Source: Letharia columbiana
Lineage: Eukaryota; Ascomycota; Lecanoromycetes; Lecanorales; Parmeliaceae
Direction of reading: 5' to 3'
Assembly: GCF_014066305.1 (NCBI RefSeq)
Contig: NW_023501065.1
Location: forward strand, 124,001 to 188,000
DNA length: 64,000 bases
In this document: in pieces, positions 31,372 to 40,597 of the stretch
How the letters are laid out: every line of letters begins with the position of its first letter
Position numbering within the stretch: the first letter of the stretch is position 1
Translations under genes and position numbers: made by a program
Notes under the pieces: generated by a model
The model's database searches: none
What the model was told of the DNA's origin: nothing
What the model saw: the letters and a program-made list of their open reading frames with translations, nothing else

Positions 31372-34130
31372 ATGTTTACTTCGGCATTGAAATCCTTTAC
31401 CTCCAATATTTCTGCGAATTACACGATATCAACTACGCCGTCTTCGATTGCGGGAGCATGGAAGGTCTACGATGGAAAAAAGAAGTCAACGGGAAAAGCC
31501 GTCTCGGTCTTCGTTTTCGAACGAAAGTCTCTGGATTCACATTCAGGAGGACTTAGTGGTCGGTCTGGCGGGGCCTCCTTAAGGAAATTGCAAGATGAGG
31601 TTATAGCGAGAGTCAAGAAGGAGTCCAATCTTCTCGCCAGACTGCGGCACCCTAGCATTCTCGAGCTTGCAGAACCTATAGAAGACACTCGGAGTGGTGG
31701 CTTGATGTTTGCTACAGAGCCAGTGACGGCATCTTTATCAGGTCTATTACATGAGAAAGACGATCAAGAGAGAGCCGGCGGAGTTGCTGGTAGGCCCAGT
31801 CGATATGTGGTTGAAGAAGCGGACGGACAAAGGCGGAGAAGAGACCTAGAGATCGATGAGCTTGAGATTCAGAAAGGTTTGCTGCAAGTTGCTCGAGGTC
31901 TTGAGTTCCTGCACGAGTCTGCTGGGTTAGTGCATGGGAACCTGACGCCAGACGCAATATTCGTCAATGTGAAAGTACGTCTTTATTGCTCGCTTTCCGC
32001 AGGCCAATCCTCTTCTAACGCTCAGTATGTGTACAGTCGGACTGGAAAATAGCCGGATTGGGATTTGCGGGCCCTCCAGACACTTCCAGTACGCAATCGA
32101 CAATGGCTCCAATTTCCCTTTCAGAAGCCTTGTATCATGATCCTCGCCTACCGCGATCCACCCAGTTGGACCTTGACTATACATCCCCCGATTTCGTCCT
32201 GGATAGCAACATCTCATCTTCAGCTGATATGTTCTCACTGGGCCTACTACTGCTTGCTCTGTACAATTCACCCCACACGTCTCCTCTGAAGACCAACTCT
32301 AATCTCTCGACCTACAAAAAGCTTTTCTCATCCTCATCAACCACCCCTTCCTCAAGTAACAATTTCCTCTCTTCGCGCCCACTCCCGAAAGACTTGATAT
32401 CAGGCGTACTACCTCGATTAATCACTAGGAGGCCTGCACAGCGGATGAACGCTCGAGAATTCCAGCAGTCACAGTTTTTTGATAACATTCTTGTCTCGTC
32501 TATTAGATTTCTCGACGCTTTACCGGCAAAAACGCCGAATGAGAAGTCACAGTTCATGCGAGGCTTGCCAAAGATCTTGGAGCAATTCCCGAAATCTGTG
32601 CTTGACAAGAAAGTGCTACCCGCACTACTCGAAGAGACCAAAGACAAAGAGCTTCTATCCCTCATTTTGCAGAATGTCTTCAAGATCATCGGGATTTTGC
32701 CGTCCGCCAAGCGGGCTATGACTGATAAGATTCTTCCACAACTGCGTGAAACTTTCATTTCTGTCGGCGGCAAAGCTGGTGCGCACGAGCGAGATACTGC
32801 CAAAGAAGCCGGCCTGGCTGTGGTTCTAGAGAACATGAGTCTGATCGGAGAGAACTGTAACGGGAGCGAATTCAAAGCTGACGTCCTCCCAATATTGCAG
32901 CTTGGCTTGGAGTCCCCCACTCATGCCCTGGTCGACAAAACCCTTGGTTGTCTTCCCACTGTTTTAGCAATTCTAGACTTTTCCACTATCAAGAACGAGG
33001 TCTTCCCATTGGTGGCTGCAGTTTTCAGCAAAACGAGTAGTCTTGGGATCAAGGTTCGTGGCCTCGAAGCTTTCGTGATCCTTTGTGGAGGGTCTGCAAC
33101 GGAGGAGACCGACACCAGCGACGGGCTTGATGGAGCTATAATGGGCTCCAAAAAGACCAAGCGGAGCAGCAACGCGGTACTTGACAAGTATACCATTCAG
33201 GAAAAAGTGGTCCCACTTATCAAGGTGATGAAGACGAAAGAGCCTGCAGTAATGGCAGCAGCCCTCGCTGTTTTCAAACAAATCGGTAACATAGTCGATT
33301 CTGAGTACCTGGCGTTGGAGATTCTGCCGGTCCTTTGGAACTTCAGTTTGGGGCCCCTCCTCAACTTACAGCTGTTTCAAGAATATATGGATCTGATCAA
33401 GAAACTGTCCGCCAGGATTGAGACCGAACAAACGAGGAAATTACGAGAAATATCAAGTTCAAACGGTGCAAAAGACGCATCACGATCCCATGATCTTGGT
33501 TCTACGAATGGCTTCTTCGCAACAACGAGTGGGACAGAAAACGTAGGCGCAAACGATTTTGAGCGGCTTGTGTTGGGGAAAGGGGCCACGAATGGTTCTG
33601 ACATGCTGGGCGAAGCCCAGTCTGGAGCTCCAAAATCTGGTGCTCCAACCTATTCGTGGTCATCTCCACCACTGGTTGCGAGCCAAAATGGACCGATGTC
33701 TAACATGATGAATCCTCCGGCCCGTACTATTACTCCGGACCAAGCCCTCAACTCCTTCGCTACGCTCAATCCAAAACCCAACAATAATACCATGAACAGC
33801 GGACTAAGTTCTTTCACACCGATGCAGCCTACGATGATGCAGCCTCAAACGGCTACAGCGTCGTGGTCTTCGACCCCAAGCCAGCAACCGATCCGTCAAT
33901 CGCAGCCAGGTTACATGATGCCTCCACCGGCCCAAACCCAACAGCCTGTCACACCGTTTTCCGCCTTTTCACTCCCACCACCCCCGACGTCGCCTCAGCG
34001 TTCAGGAATGCAATCGCAGAGCATGGGCTACTTCCCGGCTGTGCAAGCCGGGAACAAGGGGCAAGTACCCGTTGCGCATCAGCCAGTGCAGCAGAAGTCC
34101 GGTTTAGATAAGTACGAGAGCTTGATTTGA
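31372..34130 (+). CDS. SCY1-like pseudokinase (Scyl2 type)
   Basis: Exon 1 is 31372-31974 and exon 2 is 32037-34130, with a 62-nt intron (GTACGT...TACAG), giving 898 aa. The N-terminal kinase-like domain (about 20-330) has degenerate catalytic motifs: HGN (188-190) replaces HRD and GLGF (208-211) replaces DFG. Phosphotransfer is therefore doubtful. Residues about 340-690 form HEAT-like helical repeats (FMRGLPKILEQFPKSVL, KDKELLSLILQNVFKIIG, KEPAVMAAALAVFKQIGN). The C-terminal ~200 residues are Pro/Gln/Ser-rich and disordered, with NPF-free but clathrin-adaptor-like low complexity. Scyl2/CVAK104 relatives act in clathrin-linked traffic between the trans-Golgi and endosomes; fission yeast Ppk3 and Ppk32 are related. 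The role here is inferred from the family. Confidence 0.88.
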
Positions 34131-34504
34131 TGGGGTAATGACGGGGCGAGCCGGCAGTGGTACCGGTTATTTATACCAGGCGTTTTGGATATGAACCCTT
34201 GGAGATCCCGGATGATACCCAGTGATGATGGCGAAAACTTGCACTATTTGCACCTGTTGTATGCGAACCGTTCCTGGATGTTGAGGAAGTCAAGATCGAA
34301 TATGCATCAAAAACCGTCTAGTTGTTATTCCACAAGTCTCAATATTTGCAGCTGACACACAAGTCTATGTCTTCGCATCCATGCTACTTGACCCCTATTG
34401 CAGGCTGTGCAGAATTCACATGACTGCGTCTTCGCTTATCTGCTTATCAAGATGCCATCGTCTGTAATTACCCCCCCGAACCGAGTCATTGCTTCTTGCT
34501 GGAT
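34131..34504. other. Intergenic between convergent genes
   Basis: This 374-bp spacer holds the 3' UTRs of the pseudokinase and the MFS transporter genes. No gene is supported. Confidence 0.5.
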
Positions 34505-36600
34505 CTAGAAATCTTGTCTGGCAAGCTTGCTACGTTTCCGTATCGTCTCACCATACTGATAATCCAGCGTCAGCCAAATACCCGGGACTTGCAGCAGAGA
34601 CCGTGAGAAAGACGAGCAACTCACCCTATACAGCACAAAGGGTATCGGTATAAACGCAATCGACAAGAACCCCAACGTCGAACTCGCCCACGCAACCCCC
34701 AAATTCTTATACATTGCCGTTGCAAACAGCGGGAACCCTGCGCCAAAACTGCTCCTCATGAAATCATTCCCTGCGAGCACACTGGCCGCATACTCCGGGT
34801 ATGCATCCGGTAGGTAGTTGAGGACGGAGTTGAAGAGGAGGAAGGTGCCGACGGAGAAGAACCCGGAGCCGATGATTGGCAGGATCCAGTGGATGCTGGG
34901 GCGTGCGGACCAGCCGAACCAGAAGAGGCAGATGGGGATGCAGAATGCGCCGACGAAAGCTGGAGGGAGGCGCTTTTCGGGAGTGAGTTCGCCATTTTTA
35001 TTGAATTGAGGTTCGACTACCTTGTGGAGGTAGTAGAAGAATGGTGGGATAACGATGATTGCGCCGACTAGGATTCCCACAAATGCCAGACCTTCTTCGC
35101 CCAGGTTGAACTTGTATATTCCTTCGAAGACGATGGGGAATGATTCGAACCAGATGTATAGGAGGCCGTAAATAAGGGCGATATACAAGTTGAGGAGGAA
35201 CACCATCGGTTCTGTAAAGTTGAGGGTGATTGGCCGGACGAGAGCGATGAGGACGATCTGGACTTACGAGTCAGTAGGCAACCCGTTAAGAATGGTTTGC
35301 ATGTGTTGCTAGAACTCACGTCTTTCCCGGTCATCTGCTCGCCCATAATCTCTGGCTGACATCTAAGGCTTTCGATACCCGTCAATTTCCTCAACCTCCT
35401 CGTCCTCCGATACAAGATGTTGGACGAGCTTGTCTCGGGCAGAAAGAAGATAAATAGAACCAATGAAAACCCACAGAGCCACATGAGCTCCCATATTGTC
35501 CATGCCCAGCCCTCAGCCTGAGCGGCAAAACCCCCTACTAATGGTCCAAGCACAGGTCCACAAACGGCCGCAATGCCCCAAATGCCGATACCATACGCTC
35601 TCTTGTTTGGTGCAAACATATCTCCTATACTCGCTCCCCCAGTGGCCAGTACCGGACTGCCGATAAAGCCGGTCAGGAAGCGAAAGCACAACAGCATGGC
35701 CTGCACAATTCGGAGTCAGCATGACTTGTTTGAGTCGAAAATATAGGAAGAGGGTTATTGAGAGTAAAGCCGAGCTTTGTGCTCGCAAGACATGTTTCGC
35801 GACTCGAATTGCGGTCTGACTAAGGAAGAAATGCTCCGAAAAGTACACCTACAAAGTTCACCGCCAACGCCGTTGGCACTTGGAAAATGACAAATACTGC
35901 CAAAGTGCCGATGTATATAGGGTTCCTTCCTATCTGGGGGATTTCGCTCATGGGGGCCCAGATCATAGGTCCGAGGCCATAGCCAGCGACGAAGAGGGTC
36001 AGGCCAAGAGTGGCCTTTGTTTGTGAGACGCCAAAATCTTTAACGACGGTTTCTTCTCCCGCACTGTAGATGGCCGAGCCAATGTAGACCGAAAAGGTCA
36101 GGAGGCAGATTTCGAAGGTTACAAAGACTTTCTTCAGAGTCGACCAATTCAGTGGCATCTGTCCCCTGCTTAGCACCCGCCTCATCTTCGATCCAGTACT
36201 AGAGAGTTCGTACCTCTGGGTCATTGTCGCCAAACCAAGTCACCATTGTAGTATCTCGCCCTTTTTCTGGATCAATCTTCTGCCCCGTGATTGTACTGCT
36301 CAGTTGGTGATCTCCATCCTCTGCGCGCGTTTGGGAAGACTCGTCTGACAAATTGGCTCCGTTGACGTTGCCGTTGGCATTGCTTTGTGTTTCGCTGACC
36401 GGGGCACTCTCACGCTCTTGCTTCTCTTCCGGTGTTTTGTCGTCTGGGTGGCCATACAAGGCCATATTTTTGGTCTGCTCGCGGTCAAGGTATTGCTTCC
36501 ATAGTGAGGGATCTCTTTCTTCTGCATATTGCAAGACTCTGCCCTTGGTGATGAAACGCACTACGTGTCCAAAGACTGTGTCACGAATTAATTCGGACAT
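34505..36600 (-). CDS. MFS transporter, DHA1 (drug:H+ antiporter) type
   Basis: Five exons: 36214-36600, 35853-36158, 35700 down to 35320, 35257 down to 34625, and 34555 down to 34505, all joined in phase 0, giving 585 aa. The first ~130 residues are cytosolic and polar (start MSELIRDTVFGHVVRFITKG). Twelve transmembrane segments are expected. The first follows LKKVFVTFEICLLTFSVYIG. FRFLTGFIGSPVLATGGASI and the antiporter motif C-like stretch GPVLGPLVGG are clear, and a central loop with RLRKLTGIE divides the halves. The last exon encodes only 16 residues of the cytosolic tail. Relatives (Flr1, Tpo1, fluconazole- and polyamine-type exporters) sit in the plasma membrane and export drugs or small organics by proton exchange. 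The substrate cannot be predicted. Confidence 0.9.
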
Positions 36601-37079
36601 TGAGGCGATGTGGGCGGTGAGTCAGTAATCAGGCAAAGGAAAGATGGATTGGCAGCAGACGGACAGAGAGAGGATGAGAAGGCAAACAAAGAGACATGGG
36701 TGAATGAGGAGGTAACAGTATGTGTATAATGAGGATGCGTGTAACAGAGAGAATGTGGAGTAATGGTATGTTATTTACATGCAGCGCCAAGAAGAAAAAC
36801 GGTTGAACATGGCGTCATTCATCCGCGAGCTTTGCAATCGGATTCCGAGTCCTCCGTTGTACTTACATGTATCTCATTACATCGCTCAACGATTGGTTTC
36901 ACAGATACTGTAATAATTAAGAATTTGACTGATGTCATACATCATACGAGTACGGGTAACCGTCAAAGATCGAAGCTAGTTTTAGCGTTATACTCTATCT
37001 TACTTCCGCGGGAGTCATCTAATTGGTCGAGTCTGAAGGAATTAAAAGAGTGAACGAGGTTCATTCCTAAGTATTGATC
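36601..37079. promoter_or_regulatory. MFS transporter upstream region
   Basis: The first ~150 bp upstream of the start are strongly pyrimidine-rich on the sense strand, a usual fungal promoter/leader feature. No gene is supported. Confidence 0.4.
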
Positions 37080-38345
37080 GATCAGGCAACGTATGCTTCG
37101 AGAGAATTTCCCATCTCGACAGACATTGAGACTTTTTGCGTAGTGTTTGGGACTGACATTCGCTGCTTCTGTTCAGTGCCTTTGTAATTGTTCAATATCA
37201 TGATTGACACCAGGAGCTGTCCCACAGTCTCGTCGACGAAGAGATGTGGGGAGCTTACATTGTTCAACGAGATCCTGGGGCTGTAAAGCAAGTGCATATA
37301 TGCAGAGGTCCTCGACCCACGAGACGGTACAGTTCAGACTTTCTTCCCAAGGTATGGAATAGTATCCCTCACCGTCGACATTGTCGAGCAAATTCCGCAA
37401 ACGACAGAAAAGAGGTGTATTGATACTTCTCGCCATGTGCGGTGTCGAGCGGACGAGATTCTTTGCATAAGTCAACCATTTCCAAAACCGGACACCGTGG
37501 ATGGGCTATGTTATCAGATTTGTCGCGTCTCTTTGGTTACATCCAGGCATGGTCATCGAGCAGAGTAAGGTCCGGCCCGCCCATACTTGGATCCAATTTG
37601 TGACCCCATCCGCTCATGTTCAAGTCTTTGAATACAATCGTCACGCAAAGCAATGCAGGGATTTGAAAGAGTGTGGTGGGAGTTTCAGACAGTGGACTCG
37701 CGCAATGTCGGTTGGGGACGATGTTAGGGGTTGAGAATCTTTGATATTGACATGTGGGAAAAAGCGTGAAACACTACTTGAAGGGAAATTCATCAAGAAT
37801 CCACCGATGTGACTTGGCTCGTTCCGTTAAATGCACCACCTGATTGGATACCGACAACAACTTCTGAATATTCGTGAAAGAGTTTGAGGAGAGCGCGCCA
37901 TGTCTTCGGAACCCACATCCCCAGTGGCAGTACGGTATCTCCACGCAGAAGAGGCACCGCGCACTACTCTCGGCTTTGCTGGTCTCTGCAAAATGTTTAT
38001 AGCGCTAGTCAAACTCTCGAGACATGTGTAATGGTCACATCGTAAGTGAACGCAAGAAAGGAAAGACTTCAATCTGAATTGGCCCATCAATATCGAGTAG
38101 CCAGACAGGCTTATACTTTTTTACCAGATATACTCCTCGCGATGCTTTTTGTACTTCGTCAACAAAAGCCTTGTTGCCAAACATTGAAGCAATTGACTTT
38201 AGCCAGAAGTCGTTCCTAAAACCCCGTCCCTGACTTTCTGCCAACAAAACAAAACAACGCGGGCTCACCAACTGCAAATTTCTTCGGGCGTCTTTTGACT
38301 CTTGCTCCCTATGATCACAAAAATCCGGAGCTTTCAGCCACTGTT
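37080..38345 (-). pseudogene. Coding-like fragments, decayed or unresolved gene
   Basis: Several minus-strand segments read like protein but lie in different frames with stops between them. From 5' to 3' they are: 38,345-38,035 (contains LQLVSPRCFVLLAESQGRGF and KYKPVWLLDIDGPIQIEVF); 37,975-37,795 (LPLGMWVPKTWRALLKLFHE then YSEVVVGIQSGGAFNG); and 37,500-37,225 (VRFWKWLTYAKNLVRSTPHM, then YYSIPWEESLNCTVSWVEDL). I could not find a start codon and splice set joining all three. The style (short basic/aromatic blocks, DIDGPI) vaguely recalls the F-box/2EXR proteins common in fungal accessory DNA, but no definite motif is seen. It could be a real multi-exon gene with exons I misplaced. Confidence 0.3.
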
Positions 38346-38790
38346 AGCAGCCTCATGTTCATGCAAGCATCTATAAATTCCAATCACATTAGGCTTTTAC
38401 TTACCCTGTGTGCTCTAATTCTGACCCTCTTTAACTTGGTACCACCAGCTATGAAGGACACTGTCGAAGCCAACAACAGGCTTAGCTTTCATGTTTCAGC
38501 TTCCAGGGAAGCAGGTTTGCTTCTCGGTCTTAGGTATGACCACGAGTCGTTATATCATACGGGCTACCGCAGACCTGCTGCAGCAATGAGGCCAGCCAGT
38601 CACCAAGTCAGACTTTGTATATGAGTACTTTCATCATATCTGCCGAAACATGACTGTGTTCAGATATGGCGGCTCACGTCCTCTGTACCCTCGAGCAGTA
38701 TCTGCGATAGATAGGCTTCCCCGTCCTCATTGGCCATCGAACCTTCACCGAGGATGAAAGTCTCGCCAATACTTGCTCCATGCCGTCAGC
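38346..38790. other. Intergenic
   Basis: No gene is supported in these 445 bp. They include the 3' flank of the acyl-CoA dehydrogenase gene. Confidence 0.5.
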
Positions 38791-40117
38791 TCAAAGTTTC
38801 GATGATCTCCCGGTCGCTCCATGAGCTTGGTCTGGTTGGTGTAGTTCATTAACCAGCTGTCGTACTGCCAGATCCAACATCACATCCTCTGAACCACCTG
38901 GAATACGCGCACCGGGCACATCGCGGTATATTCTCTCCGCAATCTCGCCCCTTCCTGTCGTGGTAAACCCATTGCCTCCAAATAGTATGACGGCACATCT
39001 CGCACATTCATCCAGCACAATCCCAGCCTGTGCTTTTGCCATGGCCGTCAGCCCGCCTAATTCCACGTCCGCTTCCTCCTTTTTCATTTTCGTCATCTGA
39101 TAGACGAATTGCTCCACCCAGGCCCATTGACTCTCCAATAGCGCCCCGGCTTTCGCAAGTCTATACCTTACAACAGCCTGCTCCATCAGGACCTTCCCAA
39201 ATGCTTTCCTCTGTAGACAATATTCAAAAGCCGCACTCAGTGCCACCCTTGCCTGTCTCGTAACGCCAATAGCGATCGTCAAGCGCTCGTGGTTGAAATT
39301 CGTCATGATGTATTTCATGCCTTGGCCTTCTTGACCGATGAGATTGGAAACGGGGACTTTGACATCAGAGAGCTCAATGAAGGCGGTCCCGCTAGTCAAA
39401 TGCCCGCTTACTTTCAGGCGCCGCATGCTGACGCCAGGGTAATCAAGGAGAGGAACCACAATAAGAGACAGACCTGCAGGGCCAGGCCCAGAAGTACGAA
39501 CAGCCATAGTGCAGTAGTGCGACCATATCCCGTTTGTGATCCATTTCTTCGTCCCATTTACCACATAATGTTTTTCCATCCTCCGTCTTCTCAGCTGTAG
39601 TCTCAATGCCAGCCACATCACTTCCCGCTCCAGGCTCCGTAATAGCAATGCACGTCCTCTTCTTCCCCAGTAGAAGCTCGGGTATGGACCTTTCTTGCAG
39701 ATCCTGGCTACCAAACTTCAGTAGTGGAGGAACGCCAAACGCCATGCCTGTTGTTAGACTCGCTCCGGGCCCCGTCAACCCGCTCCGTGACATCTCATCG
39801 CAGAAAATAGCTGTATGGATGTAGTCCCAGTCCTCGACCTTCACTACGCCCAGTATGTCATTTATGCCCAATCTCTTCAGCCATTGGACTGGCAATGCTG
39901 CTGTTAAATTCGGGAGGAGCATATTTGCATCCGCAAACTTCTGGAAGACATGAGGAGGAACGGTCTCCTCACGCTCCCATTCTAAGGCGTATTGATGGAG
40001 GTTTTTGGTGACAAATGCTCGGCACGCCTTCTGCCAACGGAGGTGGGACGGCGTATAGTAGGGCGAGGGTAACCCACAGAGGTACAGGGGTTCGGAGAAG
40101 GGGATCGGGCGAGACAT
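38791..40117 (-). pseudogene. Acyl-CoA dehydrogenase with PTS1, interrupted by a one-base frameshift
   Basis: The start is MSRPIPFSEPLYLCGLPSPY. The first frame runs through CIAITEPGAGSDVAG (FAD/substrate loop) to TTAEKTEDGK. The homology then continues one base out of phase as HYVVNGTKKWITNG to the stop. The shift falls in an A5 run on the coding strand (T5 at 39571-39575), where A4 would restore the usual family junction. No intron can explain it. Ignoring the shift, the protein would be 441 aa with all acyl-CoA dehydrogenase domains: N-terminal helices, beta barrel (VSNLIGQEGQGMKYIM) and C-terminal helices (RKAFGKVLMEQAVVRYRLAK, LFGGNGFTTTG, then ARIPGGSEDVMLDL with the likely base Glu). 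It ends SKL, a type-1 peroxisomal targeting signal, suggesting peroxisomal beta-oxidation. A sequencing error in the homopolymer is equally possible, in which case this is an intact gene. Confidence 0.85.
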
Positions 40118-40597
40118 GGCGACCTGTTCTTCAAAGTCCTGGCGATACTTATAATTTTGTAGCCACCAGATGATTTTTCCGAGAGCGTTATAGCCTCAGG
40201 GCAGGACTCTACTATTCGGACGTCATGAGAGGGGCGCCTCAAGCAGAGGTGGGAGGAGAGCTTGCGGGCTGACGGACGACTCGGTGCCGAGGTTTTCAAC
40301 TTTTGCTCCAGGCGAACCACAAGCAACGGTGTCGTGGGAGTCACACCAAACACAAAGATACGTATTTCGATGTAGTAAGAACAGTATCTCTCATATATCT
40401 ATTACACTTATTATCTAGACAGGTTTGGACATAGCCAGTCATATGTGAGGCCTTTATACACTCGCGATATCCAAGCATCAAAGCGCATTGGCCAGTAGAC
40501 CGGGGTATCATGCATGAAACTCTCGATCGATCCAAGGGATTGCCACTGCTCTCACCAAGGCAAGTTCAAACAGGCCTGGTTGCATCCGTGAGAGCGG
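40118..40597. other. Intergenic
   Basis: This 480-bp spacer holds the promoter of the acyl-CoA dehydrogenase gene and the 3' UTR of the hydrolase gene upstream on the same strand. No gene is supported. Confidence 0.5.
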
